A program made the position numbers and the translations under genes. This document shows positions 40,029 to 48,942 of a stretch of DNA of 64,000 bases, one piece after another (position 1 is the stretch's first letter; each line of letters opens with the position of its first letter). Below the pieces are notes generated by a model. That model was not told the origin of the DNA. It was given only the letters and a program-made list of their open reading frames with translations, and made no database searches. This DNA comes from JAHBTB01 sp964451255 (GTDB lineage: Bacteria > Armatimonadota > Fimbriimonadia > Fimbriimonadales > Fimbriimonadaceae). The DNA lies in contig CAYVHL010000008.1 of NCBI GenBank assembly GCA_964451255.1, forward strand, positions 34,390 to 98,389. The letters run 5' to 3'.

Positions 40029-41870
40029 ATGTCGGAAGACATCCAGCGTATCGTCGCCACAGACTGCGGCTCGACAACCACCAAGGCCATTCTCATCGAG
40101 CGCAACGGCGACGGAGACTACCGCTTGGTCGCCCGTGGCGAAGCTCCAACCACCGTTGAGAAGCCGTTTGAAGACGTCACGATCGGGGTTCTGAACTCCA
40201 TGGCCGAGTTGGAGGAAATCACGGAGGAGACAGTCCCCACTGGGTTCCAGGCAGGACGACGAAAGCTCGTTGATGGCGACAAGGTCTGGAGACTTCTCAA
40301 GGAAGGTGCTCGAACAGGCGGACACCCTTCCCCGCTGGAAGGCAGCGACCTTTATGTCAGCACCAGCAGCGCCGGTGGCGGCCTTCAAATGATGGTCGCT
40401 GGAGTCGTGAAGGAGATGAGCGCGGAGAGCGCCGAGCGGGCCGCCCTTGGGGCGGGCGCGATCCTCATGGACACGCTAGCCGTCAATGACGGCCGTAAAG
40501 ACTTCCAACGTGTCGAGCGGCTCAGGCAGCTGCGTCCCGACATCATTCTCATGTCCGGCGGCACAGACGGCGGCACCAAATCCCACCTCGTCGATATGGC
40601 CGAAGTCATCCGTAGGGCCGACCCTCGCCCAAGGTTTGGAGACATGAAGCTGCCGATCATATACGCCGGCAACAAAGAGGCCAGCCACGATGTCGGCGAG
40701 GTGCTGGGCGAGAGCATCGAGCTGAAGGTCGTCGACAACATCCGTCCGACGATGGACAGCGAAAACCTTGGCCCCGCCCGGGATGAGATCCACGAGCTCT
40801 TCCTGGAACACGTCATGCAACAGGCCCCTGGCTATTCCAAGCTCTTGGACTGGGCGAGCGAGGAAGTCATGGCGACCCCCAACGCCGTCGGCAAGCTGAT
40901 GAAGTCGTACGCCGACCAGGAGGGGATCAACATCCTGGGCGTCGACATCGGCGGAGCGACCACCGACGTGTTCTCCGTCTTCCAAGGGGTCTACAACCGG
41001 ACGGTCTCGGCAAACCTCGGCATGAGCTATTCGATCTGCAACGTCCTCAAGGAGGCTGGAACCGAGAACATTGCCCGCTGGCTCCCCTTCAAGATGGATC
41101 CCTTCGAGATGCGGAACCGCCTGCGCAACAAGATGATCCGTCCGACCACGATTCCGCAGACCTACGAAGACCTCCTGGTCGAGCACGCTGTGTCCCGAGA
41201 GGCCCTGCGACTGGCCTTCCTCCATCACAAGTCATTGGCGCGGGCCCTGAAAGGCGTCCAGCAACAAAGGGAGATGGGTGAGATCTTCAGCCAAAAGGGC
41301 TCAGGCGAGTCGCTCATCAAGATGATGGACCTCAACATGGTCATCGGTTCCGGCGGGGTGCTCTCGCATGCGCCGCGGCGAGCCCAATCGGCCCTGATGA
41401 TGCTAGACGCCTACGAGCCGGAGGGGATCACGATGCTGACGGTCGACTCGATCTTCATGATGCCGCACCTCGGCGTATTGAGCGAGCACTTCTATGAGGC
41501 GGCCAAGCAGGTGTTCGAGTTCGACTGTATCGTCAAATGCGGCCACTGCATCGCGCCGGTTGGCAACGGCAAGCCCGGTGACCCCATGGTGACCGTGACG
41601 GGCCAAGGCGTCAATGTCTCGGTCTCCGTAGGCGAGCTCAAGGTGATCCCCCTCGGACGCGACGAGTTCTTGGAGCTGACCATCGAGCCGAAGGCAGGCT
41701 TTGACGTCGGCGAAGGAAAGGGTCGGCCTGTCAAGGCCAAGTTGGAGGGCGGCACAGTCGGCGTCATGGTCGACGGACGCGGTCGGCCTCTAGCTCTGCC
41801 GTCTTCTGACGCAGAACGTATCAAGAAACTCCGCGAATGGCTGGAAGCGATGGGGTTGCCTCTCCCGTAG
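40029..41870 (+). CDS. glmL: GlmL/MutL-family actin-like ATPase (glutamate mutase/ornithine aminomutase chaperone type)
   Basis: The ATG at 40029 gives a 613-residue protein beginning with an ATPase phosphate loop, RIVATDCGSTTTKAILIER. Family marks are SSAGGGLQMMVAGVVKEMSA, ILMSGGTDGGTKSHLVDMAE, LGVDIGGATTDVFSVF and a second-half GSGGVLSHAPRRAQSALMM. GlmL-type proteins are ASKHA ATPases linked to B12-dependent carbon-skeleton mutases or aminomutases; no mutase subunits (GlmS/GlmE, OraS/OraE) lie nearby, so its partner is unknown. A frame extension to 39885 is rejected. Confidence 0.88.
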   Translation: MSEDIQRIVATDCGSTTTKAILIERNGDGDYRLVARGEAPTTVEKPFEDVTIGVLNSMAELEEITEETVPTGFQAGRRKLVDGDKVWRLLKEGARTGGHPSPLEGSDLYVSTSSAGGGLQMMVAGVVKEMSAESAERAALGAGAILMDTLAVNDGRKDFQRVERLRQLRPDIILMSGGTDGGTKSHLVDMAEVIRRADPRPRFGDMKLPIIYAGNKEASHDVGEVLGESIELKVVDNIRPTMDSENLGPARDEIHELFLEHVMQQAPGYSKLLDWASEEVMATPNAVGKLMKSYADQEGINILGVDIGGATTDVFSVFQGVYNRTVSANLGMSYSICNVLKEAGTENIARWLPFKMDPFEMRNRLRNKMIRPTTIPQTYEDLLVEHAVSREALRLAFLHHKSLARALKGVQQQREMGEIFSQKGSGESLIKMMDLNMVIGSGGVLSHAPRRAQSALMMLDAYEPEGITMLTVDSIFMMPHLGVLSEHFYEAAKQVFEFDCIVKCGHCIAPVGNGKPGDPMVTVTGQGVNVSVSVGELKVIPLGRDEFLELTIEPKAGFDVGEGKGRPVKAKLEGGTVGVMVDGRGRPLALPSSDAERIKKLREWLEAMGLPLP

Positions 41871-41962
41871 GGGTTCTGGAGTCTCTTCGGGGGCACCTGG
41901 CCTTGGGCCGACATCCCTCCGCAAGCCCCAAGGCTCGTCGTCCTGCCCGGTAGCATCAGACC

Positions 41963-42310
41963 ATGACTTGGACGCGATGGAGCATGGTGGTCTACGCCGT
42001 CGTTATGGTGGCGCTCGGCGCATACGGGACGATCAAGTTCCACGAGCTCATGAGCTTGATGGGGGGCGGCGGTGCCGGGTTGGTCGTCCTGGCCTGCATG
42101 TTTTGGTCGCGCAAGAGCCCCCGGCCAGCCTATATCGTGGCGCTACTTGTCGGCCTGGCGGTCGCCGGCCAGTTCTTCTCTAAGTTCGCCAAATCTGGCC
42201 TTGTCTATCCACACCTGTTGATCGCCCTCATTAACGTGGCTCTGATCGCGTGCCTCCTCGGTGGGCACATGCTTTCGATGGCCATGAAGAAAAAGGGCGT
42301 GACAAACTAA
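41963..42310 (+). CDS. TMEM14-family small membrane protein
   Basis: The 115-residue protein has four hydrophobic segments (WSMVVYAVVMVALGAYGTIK, GGGGAGLVVLACMFW, AYIVALLVGLAVAGQFFSKF, LLIALINVALIACLLGGHML), the usual topology and glycine pattern of TMEM14/UPF0136 proteins. Its function in bacteria is not known. TAGCAT lies 6 nt before the ATG. It overlaps ygfZ convergently by 4 nt. Confidence 0.75.
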   Translation: MTWTRWSMVVYAVVMVALGAYGTIKFHELMSLMGGGGAGLVVLACMFWSRKSPRPAYIVALLVGLAVAGQFFSKFAKSGLVYPHLLIALINVALIACLLGGHMLSMAMKKKGVTN

Positions 42311-43182
42311 AAGGGCATCGCTTGGACGACAGCCGTCCAACCTTCGACCAACGCTTCTGTTCCTTCATCGACGTAGCGGTTTGGCAGGGTCGCCGCGGCG
42401 ATCCAGCCGTGCCGCGGACTGTGGGCCGCCCTGGTCAGGCTGGCGACGGGCTTGCCATCAATCTCTACCGATGAGCCGGCCTTGGCTGGGCCGGACAAGC
42501 GGAGACCAATCCAAGTCTTGTTCGTGTGCCCCCGGCTGTGAATCCGCATCAAGACCTCTTGCCCCGTGTAACACCCTTTCGTGTAGCTGACTGTCCGCGA
42601 CTCGAACGCTGTTCCGAGCTCTGGCGGCAAGGTCTTGTCGTCAAAGTCGACATTCTGCTTCGGCAATCCCGACTCTAGGCTCACCAGATCCAAGAGTTCG
42701 GTTCCGCCTACCTCAACGCCGCTCGGTGCGGTTTCTCCGAAGACGAGGTCGAATCCCCCCCGTCCGGTCCGGTCTCTGGCGTACTTTCCTACCGACTCTG
42801 GCCCTTGCACGGCCCAAATCCCCGTCCGGACATGCTCGACGACGACATCCTCGAGGATTACCAGCCTTTCCGCTCTGTCCAGAATCGGACGAGGCTGGTC
42901 CGTCACAAGCACGACCTCCTGATCAAGAGCATATAGAGCGACGTGCGACTCGATCTGGCCAGTCGGTTTGACAAGGCAGGCCTCCAAACAACCACCACCT
43001 TCCAGCTCCCGCAGATCTTGCGTCACCTGACCTTGAAGCCAATCGATGCGGTCGGCACCGGTCACACGAAGGACGTGGGTCTTCTCCAACCAAAACGCCA
43101 CTGCCGATTCGTTCAGCGCAGAGTAACCAGGTGGCTCGCCCATCCACACTTCAGACGCCTGAAGGCTGTAGAGTTGTGCCAT
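42307..43182 (-). CDS. ygfZ: YgfZ/GcvT-fold folate-binding iron-sulfur repair protein
   Basis: The 291-residue protein is read from an ATG at 43182. It carries the YgfZ signature KGCYTGQEVLMRIHSRGH and the GcvT-like DRIDWLQGQVTQDLREL and LLDLVSLESGLPKQNVDFDD segments. YgfZ proteins bind folate and support the assembly or repair of Fe-S clusters, including in MiaB-type enzymes. The frame continues to 43395 but the longer form contains low-quality N-terminal sequence. Its start codon shares two bases with that of the divergent DUF2993-like gene. Confidence 0.85.
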   Translation of the reverse strand: MAQLYSLQASEVWMGEPPGYSALNESAVAFWLEKTHVLRVTGADRIDWLQGQVTQDLRELEGGGCLEACLVKPTGQIESHVALYALDQEVVLVTDQPRPILDRAERLVILEDVVVEHVRTGIWAVQGPESVGKYARDRTGRGGFDLVFGETAPSGVEVGGTELLDLVSLESGLPKQNVDFDDKTLPPELGTAFESRTVSYTKGCYTGQEVLMRIHSRGHTNKTWIGLRLSGPAKAGSSVEIDGKPVASLTRAAHSPRHGWIAAATLPNRYVDEGTEALVEGWTAVVQAMPF

Positions 43183-43987
43183 GGGTGGGCCGGTGATCCT
43201 GGCGATGGCCTTGGCAATCGGAGGCGGATTCGGCGACCAGCAGGTCGCGCGGTTCCAGCGGTTGGCCGCCGCCGACGTCGCGTCGCGCCTGGCGGGCGAT
43301 GACAAGAGGGTGTCGGTGAAAGTCGAGCCCGACGGGTTGGCCGGGCTATTCGGGGACGTGGCCAGCGCGACCATCGGGGCCAGTGCGTTTCGCATCGACG
43401 GCCTGCCCCTCTACACCGAGCCCGACCGTTCTCAAGCGGGCCGCATCCAAATGTTGAGGCTTCGGCTAAGGGACTTTTCGATCCGCAAGCTCCATGTCGC
43501 CTCGCTCGAAGCCGACATCCCAGAGTGCCGGTTTGACTTTGCCTTGGCCCTCTCAAAGCACCGACTAAGGCTGAGCCGCTCAGGCGTCGGGACGGGGACA
43601 GTCCGCATCAGCGAGCGAGCCCTGGCGGACTTCATCATGGCGAAGTTTCCTGAGATCACCAAGTGCACGGTGAGGGCCTATCAAGGTCACGTCTGGGTCG
43701 AGGGGCACGGCGAGTTCTTGCTTGTTTCCACCGACTTTGCCTGCGTCGCTCGCCTCGGATCCGTGAATAAGCGGCAGATCGTCCTGGAGGGCGCCAAGGT
43801 CTACTTCGACTGGCGACGCACCGACGGGCCAGCACGAGACGCCGTGCTCAAGTTGCTGACCCCGGTCGTCGACCTGGAGAAAGACCTGGGTCTGGCAGAC
43901 GCCGTCGACATCCAATCGGTCGACTGTCGCGACGGCTACCTGGTCGCCAAGGGAGCGACACGCATACCGCTACTGGGCCGGGGTTAG
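43181..43987 (+). CDS. DUF2993/LmeA-like protein
   Basis: The 268-residue product has a short hydrophobic N-terminus (VILAMALAIGGGFG), then amphipathic strands such as MLRLRLRDFSIRKLHVASLE and an alternating beta pattern throughout, consistent with a DUF2993/LmeA-type tubular lipid-binding fold. The function is unknown; LmeA acts in mycobacterial lipoarabinomannan synthesis. The start could also be GTG at 43193 or ATG at 43205. It ends inside the convergent transglutaminase gene (18-nt overlap). Confidence 0.6.
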   Translation: MGGPVILAMALAIGGGFGDQQVARFQRLAAADVASRLAGDDKRVSVKVEPDGLAGLFGDVASATIGASAFRIDGLPLYTEPDRSQAGRIQMLRLRLRDFSIRKLHVASLEADIPECRFDFALALSKHRLRLSRSGVGTGTVRISERALADFIMAKFPEITKCTVRAYQGHVWVEGHGEFLLVSTDFACVARLGSVNKRQIVLEGAKVYFDWRRTDGPARDAVLKLLTPVVDLEKDLGLADAVDIQSVDCRDGYLVAKGATRIPLLGRG

Positions 43988-45001
43988 TTCAACCTTGAGA
44001 ACTGTCTTGTAGTTCGCTCCCTCCCAAGTGCCGCCGACCGTCGGGAGGTAAATCCCTTGTAAGTGCGTCTGCGGCTGGGGGCCCCAATGTTTGGTGGGCA
44101 GTTCCAACCAGCCGTGTTCGTGCAACACAAGAAAATCCGCCCGCCAGTTCCCAAACCCGATGTCAAGGTTCTTCTCGGGCTTCCAACCGCCGGGTGGGAT
44201 GCCTATCGACGTGTCACAGAGCACCCACCCGACCCCGTCCGCATAGAAGTGGGCGCGAACGTGAGGCTGCCCCCCGTCGAATGTGCCGCTCTTGTTCACC
44301 CAATGCCCAAACTCGACCCTGGCTGGAATGCCGTTGGCCCGGAACACCGCGACCGCCAACCGGGAGTAATTGCCACAGTGGCCGACCATCGTGCCGACGT
44401 CGGCGGAACACGGCACGTAGTCAAAGGGAGCGTCCGCCTTGTACTTCATCGTCTTGCGGATGTACTCATAGACCCTTCGGCCAAAGTCGACCACGCCTTC
44501 GCCCCGTTTCAGACGCAAACCAGCCCTTCTGATGAACGCCTGCACCGCATCGGAACGGTAGTCGACGCTGGCGGTCGCGGCCAGGTCCAGGTTTCGCTCT
44601 TCCGCACTCAGGGGTTCCACCGGCGTCTTCGGTGCCCCGGGCACGAGCCGGACTCGCGATAGCCGTCCTTCGTAGCGGGTCCAGACCCCCACCGGGTCGC
44701 CGTGTCCGATCTCTGCGGTCGTGAAGCGGGCAACCAGGATGGGAACCTTGGCCGCCGACCGTTCCACCGCCTGGGCATTGTTCACGATCTTGCCGTCGAA
44801 CCAAAGTTCGCGCTTTGTGACCAGTTGATCCGGCAGGTCAGGCGGAGAGGCGGCGAACGCCTCCCATCCTCTTACCGGCTCGTTTGAAACCCGCGTCTCG
44901 GTGAGGGTCACTACAAACCGTGGCCCCGGCAAGTATTCAAGGTGCCATTGCGAGGCGGCACCTTGCAGGCTCACATATGTCGCAAAGGCGAGACACAGCA
45001 C
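43970..45001 (-). CDS. Secreted transglutaminase-like protein
   Basis: The 343-residue protein has a signal-like N-terminus (MLCLAFATYVSLQGAASQWH), a beta-rich N-terminal half and a papain-fold transglutaminase core at ~170-300 with the catalytic Cys in GHCGNYSRLAVAVFRANGIP and the His/Asp in PHVRAHFYADGVGWVLCDTS. It lies just upstream of a GT2 gene on the same strand. Periplasmic protein modification or peptide cleavage is likely but the substrate is unknown. Confidence 0.85.
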   Translation of the reverse strand: MLCLAFATYVSLQGAASQWHLEYLPGPRFVVTLTETRVSNEPVRGWEAFAASPPDLPDQLVTKRELWFDGKIVNNAQAVERSAAKVPILVARFTTAEIGHGDPVGVWTRYEGRLSRVRLVPGAPKTPVEPLSAEERNLDLAATASVDYRSDAVQAFIRRAGLRLKRGEGVVDFGRRVYEYIRKTMKYKADAPFDYVPCSADVGTMVGHCGNYSRLAVAVFRANGIPARVEFGHWVNKSGTFDGGQPHVRAHFYADGVGWVLCDTSIGIPPGGWKPEKNLDIGFGNWRADFLVLHEHGWLELPTKHWGPQPQTHLQGIYLPTVGGTWEGANYKTVLKVELTPAQ

Positions 45002-45022
45002 GATGACAGAGTACCAGCGACC

Positions 45023-45721
45023 CTAGAACCGGCCGAACCTGTGGCGGAGCAATGTCCAGAACGCCTCGACCCCGTCCGTCCACCGAATCTTTTTTCCCGC
45101 CGCCACGGACCGGGGCTCATAGCTTACTGGGACCTCATGGATCTTCTCGCCCATGCGACTGGCCTTCGCCGTGACCTCCGGACAGAACTCAAACCGTTCG
45201 CACTCCAGGTGCATCTTCTCCAACAACTCGCGTCGCAGGGCCTTATAGCAGGTGGCTTCGTCTGTGATTTTCTGACCATAAAGTACGCGGGTCATCCAGG
45301 CCAGCAGCACATTCACGACCTTGTTGGGAAGGGCCATCTCCTTGTTCATGCCTCGCGTAAAGCGGCTGCCGTAGACGACGTTCGCGTCGCCCTCCAAGAT
45401 CGGACAGACGACAAGAGGCAGCTCTTCGGGCAGGTACTCCAGATCGGCGTCCTGGATGACGACGACCTCACCGGTGGCGTGCGCCAGGCCTGCGCGGATC
45501 GCCTTGCCCTTGCCGCCAGGGTCAGGGTTGCTGACGACCATGATGCGGTCGCGGTAGGGCTCGAGCACGGCGACGGTTCTGTCGACGCTGGCGTCGTCGA
45601 CGACAATGATCTCCTTGTGGAGCGGCAAGGCGAGCAACCGCTCGACGACCTGGGCGATGGTCGCCTCCTCGTTCTTGGCGGGCACCAAGATCGAAACCTC
45701 GGGCGTGTCGGGCTCGGCCAT
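45023..45721 (-). CDS. Family 2 glycosyltransferase (dolichyl-phosphate mannosyltransferase/DPM1 type)
   Basis: The true start is taken as the ATG at 45721 (MAEPDTPEVSILVPAKNEEA); the long extension to 46252 is antisense to pyrC and rejected. The 232-residue protein has the GT2 nucleotide-binding start, KEIIVVDDASVDRTVAVL, and the metal-binding VVVIQDADLEYLPEEL (DxD), then GSRFTRGMNKE. There is no C-terminal membrane pair, as in short soluble DPM1-like enzymes. It probably makes a polyprenyl-phosphate sugar. Confidence 0.9.
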   Translation of the reverse strand: MAEPDTPEVSILVPAKNEEATIAQVVERLLALPLHKEIIVVDDASVDRTVAVLEPYRDRIMVVSNPDPGGKGKAIRAGLAHATGEVVVIQDADLEYLPEELPLVVCPILEGDANVVYGSRFTRGMNKEMALPNKVVNVLLAWMTRVLYGQKITDEATCYKALRRELLEKMHLECERFEFCPEVTAKASRMGEKIHEVPVSYEPRSVAAGKKIRWTDGVEAFWTLLRHRFGRF

Positions 45722-45773
45722 GCGGTCGGCGTGCAGGATACCAGCGGCCCCTCGGCATACTGGCGTGACGGGT

Positions 45774-47135
45774 ATGACAGACGGGATGGCGGACCGGTTC
45801 GACGTGATACTGAGGGGGGGGACGGTCGTCTCTCCGGTGGCCGCGTTCGCCGCAGACGTCGGGGTCGTGGGCGACACGGTGGCCGCGCTGGGGGATCTGT
45901 CGGGTGCCACGGCCGCTAAGGACGTGAACGTCGCGGGCCTGCACGTCGTTCCAGGCGTCGTCGACACCCAAGTCCATTTCCGGGAGCCCGGGCTCGAGCA
46001 CAAGGAAGACTTGGAGAGCGGCACCCGTTCCGCGGTGGCGGGCGGCGTCACGACCGTCTTGGAGATGCCGAACACTTCCCCGCTGACCACGGACGAAGCC
46101 TCGTTGGCGGACAAACTGAACCGAGCAGTGGGGCGCGCTTGGTGCGACTTCGGCTTTTTTGTCGGCGCCACCGCCGACAACGCCCACCGTCTTGCCGAAC
46201 TTGAGATGCTTCCCGGTAGCCCCGGAATCAAGATATTCATGGGAAGCAGCACCGGGCCCCTGCTGGTGGACGGTGACCCCGCGCTACGGCGCGTGTTGCA
46301 GAACGGCCGACATAGAGTAGCCGTCCACGCGGAGGACGAGCCCCGCCTGCGACGCCTGAAGGAATCTCACCAACCGACCCATCCCCGTGAGCACCCAGAA
46401 TTGCGCGACCCTGAGGCGGCCCGCCTCGCCACAGAGAGGCTCATCCGGCTCTCCGCGGAGACCGGACGGCCTGTCCACATCCTACACATCTCCACTGCCG
46501 ACGAACTGCCCCTCATCCGCGAGGCCAAGCAGGTGGGTCTGCCCATCACCTGCGAGGCGACGCCCCAGCACATCCTCTTGGGGATGGAAGACTATGAGCG
46601 CGTCGGCAGTTGGGTGCAGATGAACCCACCGGTGCGGGGCGGCCACCACAGGGATGCCCTCATGGCGGCGGTAAAGGGCGGCCTCTTCGACGTCTTCGGC
46701 AGCGACCATGCGCCCCACACCAGGGAGGAGAAAACGGCCCCGTATCCCAAGAGCCCGAGCGGCATCCCAGGCGTGCAGACGATGGCGCCCCTCGTGTTCG
46801 ACTTGGCCGTGCGCGGCGGAATGTCCCTCACCGGGGCCGTCCGGATGCTCAGCCAACGACCTTGCGAGCTCTATGGGATCAGGAGAAAGGGCAGGGTCGA
46901 GGTCGGCGGCGCGGCCGACCTGGCCGTGTTCGACCTCTCCGCCGACTTCGAGGTGACCGACCCGTGGCTCCAAAGCAAAGCCGGGTGGTCTCCGTGGGTC
47001 GGGCGGAAGCTCAGGGCCAGGCCGGTGCACACACTGGTGGGCGGAAGGTTCGCCGTCCGGGACGGGGAGCTTGCCGAATCCGGATTGGGCAGGCCCGCTT
47101 CCTACTTCTGGAAGCCAGATGCGCTACAACGCTGA
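45774..47135 (+). CDS. pyrC: Dihydroorotase (amidohydrolase superfamily)
   Basis: The 453-residue enzyme (ATG 45774; MADRFD at 45786 is alternative) has the metal-binding HxH in VVDTQVHFREPGLEHKED, the carboxylated-lysine region SPGIKIFMGSSTGP, and metal histidines in RVAVHAEDEPR, VHILHISTADEL and DVFGSDHAPHT. Length and motifs match class I dihydroorotases of pyrimidine synthesis; an allantoinase or hydantoinase-like role is less likely. CATACT lies 12 nt before the start. It overlaps the acetyltransferase gene by 17 nt. Confidence 0.85.
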   Translation: MTDGMADRFDVILRGGTVVSPVAAFAADVGVVGDTVAALGDLSGATAAKDVNVAGLHVVPGVVDTQVHFREPGLEHKEDLESGTRSAVAGGVTTVLEMPNTSPLTTDEASLADKLNRAVGRAWCDFGFFVGATADNAHRLAELEMLPGSPGIKIFMGSSTGPLLVDGDPALRRVLQNGRHRVAVHAEDEPRLRRLKESHQPTHPREHPELRDPEAARLATERLIRLSAETGRPVHILHISTADELPLIREAKQVGLPITCEATPQHILLGMEDYERVGSWVQMNPPVRGGHHRDALMAAVKGGLFDVFGSDHAPHTREEKTAPYPKSPSGIPGVQTMAPLVFDLAVRGGMSLTGAVRMLSQRPCELYGIRRKGRVEVGGAADLAVFDLSADFEVTDPWLQSKAGWSPWVGRKLRARPVHTLVGGRFAVRDGELAESGLGRPASYFWKPDALQR

Positions 47136-47643
47136 CTATTACGAGGCCCTGACGCTGGCCGACGGAAGCGCATGCTCGGTCCGCTGCGTCCGGCCAGAAG
47201 ACCGCGAGGTCTTCAGACGCGGCATGGAGCAGTACTCGTCGGACAGCCTCTATTGGCGCTTCATGAGCGTAAAGAGGGAGCTCACGGAATCAGAGTTGGA
47301 CTATCTGACCCAGGTGGACGGCATAGACCACTTCGCCCTCGTGGCGGGCATGACCACAGACCACGGACGGACCGGCATGGCGGTCGCCCGCTTTGTCCGC
47401 GTCCCGGGAACGGACGGTGAAGCGGACTTCGCCGTCTTCGTCGGCGACCCATACCAGGGCAAAGGACTCGGCAAGGTGATGCTGGTCCGGCTGGTCGAGG
47501 CGGCACGGGAGCGCGCGGTCAAGGTGCTCGTCGCAGAGATGTTCGCCGAGAACGCGCGGATGTTCCGGCTCGTCGGCAGCCTGGGTCTGCCCGTTGAGTG
47601 GCGGCTCGAAGGGGCCGTCACCTCGTGTCGGATCACCGTCTGA
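47119..47643 (+). CDS. GNAT-family N-acetyltransferase
   Basis: The ATG at 47119 has GGAAG upstream and gives a 174-residue GNAT protein beginning MRYNADYYEALTLADGS. The acetyl-CoA loop is FAVFVGDPYQGKGLGKVMLV, followed by the amphipathic helix LVEAARERAVKVLVAEMFAE. The N-terminal SVRCVRPEDREVFRRGMEQ resembles the acetyltransferase domain of Pat-type acyl-CoA ligase fusions. Substrate unknown. It is coupled to pyrC by a 17-nt overlap. Confidence 0.85.
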   Translation: MRYNADYYEALTLADGSACSVRCVRPEDREVFRRGMEQYSSDSLYWRFMSVKRELTESELDYLTQVDGIDHFALVAGMTTDHGRTGMAVARFVRVPGTDGEADFAVFVGDPYQGKGLGKVMLVRLVEAARERAVKVLVAEMFAENARMFRLVGSLGLPVEWRLEGAVTSCRITV

Positions 47644-47701
47644 GCCGCCGGTCCCACCCCAAAGGAATGAAACTTGCCCCTACATGCATTACCATTGGTG
47701 T

Positions 47702-48355
47702 ATGAAGACCGTCCATATCGGCGTCGTGAGCCTCGTGTTCGCCGCTTGCACCGGCTGCGCGTCCGTCCCGCTGGCGATGGCCAAGACCTCAAGTGACGTC
47801 AAGGGCCCGGAGGGCGTCGTCCTGACCCCGACCAAGTCGGCGGCCAAGAGCGACCGGCGCGTGACCGCGATGTTCGCGGGCGGGTGCTTCTGGGGCCTGG
47901 AGTACCGGTTCCGACAAGTGCCGGGCGTGACCGGCACCGCGGTCGGCTACGCTGGAGGCACGACCAAGAACCCAACGTACGAGCAGGTGTGTTCCCACAC
48001 CACCGGCCACGCCGAGACAGCCCTCGTCCAATTCGACCCGGCAGTCGTCAGCTACCGGCACCTGGCCGACCTCTACTTCACCGAGTTCCACAACCCCACG
48101 ACCAAGGACAGGCAGGGGCCCGACGTCGGCGACAGTTACCGTAGCGTGCTCTTCTATGCCGACGCGTCGCAGAAGGCCGACGCCCTCGCCGCCGAGACGG
48201 CTGCCCAGAAGAACCTCGCCGACCCGATCGTCACCGAGGTCGTGAAGGCGCCGACCTTCTGGCCGGCCGAGACCTACCACCAGGACTACATCGAGAAGAC
48301 CGGCCACTTCCTGTGTCCGATCGAGCCGCCGAAGAAGAAGGACGGCGGCGGCTAG
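47702..48355 (+). CDS. msrA: Peptide-methionine (S)-S-oxide reductase, exported
   Basis: The 217-residue protein has a signal/lipoprotein-like N-terminus (MKTVHIGVVSLVFAACTGCA), then the MsrA domain with the catalytic MFAGGCFWGLEYRFRQVPGV, YAGGTTKNPTYEQVCSHTTG and QDYIEKTGHFLC. It reduces methionine S-sulfoxide; the signal suggests an envelope location. TACCAT lies 6 nt before the chosen ATG; an upstream ATG at 47684 is an alternative. It overlaps the adjacent amidase convergently by 4 nt. Confidence 0.92.
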   Translation: MKTVHIGVVSLVFAACTGCASVPLAMAKTSSDVKGPEGVVLTPTKSAAKSDRRVTAMFAGGCFWGLEYRFRQVPGVTGTAVGYAGGTTKNPTYEQVCSHTTGHAETALVQFDPAVVSYRHLADLYFTEFHNPTTKDRQGPDVGDSYRSVLFYADASQKADALAAETAAQKNLADPIVTEVVKAPTFWPAETYHQDYIEKTGHFLCPIEPPKKKDGGG

Positions 48356-48942
48356 CCCTTCGGCTTGAGGCCGTAGTAGAGCGGCAACCCAAAGTGGCGC
48401 ATCCGGTCCCACGGAAAGTTCTTGGGGTCGTCCTTACGCCCCTGGGGCTCGGCGACGAACTCGTGGCTGGTGATCTGCTTGATCGTCGGGAACCGGCGAA
48501 GCAGGACGGCGATCAGGTTGTCCAGCGCCCGTAGTTGCGGCTCCGGATAGGACTGGACCCCGTCCCCGACGTTGTCGATCTCGATCCCGATCGAGAAGTC
48601 GTTCACGTTCGTGCGGCCAAAGGCGTCTTTGCTGACCCCCGCGTGCCATGCCCTGTCCCAGGTGCTCAGGAACTGCACGATCGATCCGTCGCGGCCGATG
48701 CAGAAGTGCGCGCTGACCTGGCTCTTAGGCGTCAAGAACCAGCTGACCGTCCCCTTCAGGCTCTTCCCCGCCGTGTGGTGCAGCACGATCGTGTCGATCA
48801 CGGTGCCCGGCGGCCGCTTGTTCTGGTTGGGGGTGTCGAGCCAGACCAGTTGGTTGTAGCCCGGGTCCTTGAACTCCTGGCGTCCGACCGAAGCCATGGC
48901 GAAGCATGGCAGGAGCGCCACAAGGGCGACACAACCGCGCAT
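48352..48942 (-). CDS. N-acetylmuramoyl-L-alanine amidase (Amidase_2/PGRP fold), copy 1
   Basis: The 196-residue protein has a signal peptide (MRGCVALVALLPCFAMA) and an Amidase_2 fold with zinc ligands in DTIVLHHTAGKSLKGTVSW (HH), RAWHAGVSKDAFGRTN and IKQITSHEFVAEPQGRKDD, plus IGRDGSIVQFLSTWDRAWHA. It cleaves MurNAc-L-Ala bonds in peptidoglycan. Its ATG overlaps the stop of the upstream paralog by 1 nt (TGATG), so both are translated from one message. The two are clearly recent tandem duplicates. Confidence 0.9.
   Translation of the reverse strand: MRGCVALVALLPCFAMASVGRQEFKDPGYNQLVWLDTPNQNKRPPGTVIDTIVLHHTAGKSLKGTVSWFLTPKSQVSAHFCIGRDGSIVQFLSTWDRAWHAGVSKDAFGRTNVNDFSIGIEIDNVGDGVQSYPEPQLRALDNLIAVLLRRFPTIKQITSHEFVAEPQGRKDDPKNFPWDRMRHFGLPLYYGLKPKG

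Noticed and set aside
41871..41962. Imperfect inverted repeat GCCTTGGG...CCCAAGGC after the GlmL-family gene
   Set aside because: The loop is long and no T-run follows, so termination cannot be supported; the gap shows nothing else.
45722..46252. N-terminal extension of the GT2 frame on minus
   Set aside because: It runs antisense through the clearly coding pyrC gene, and the GT2 fold begins exactly at the ATG at 45721.
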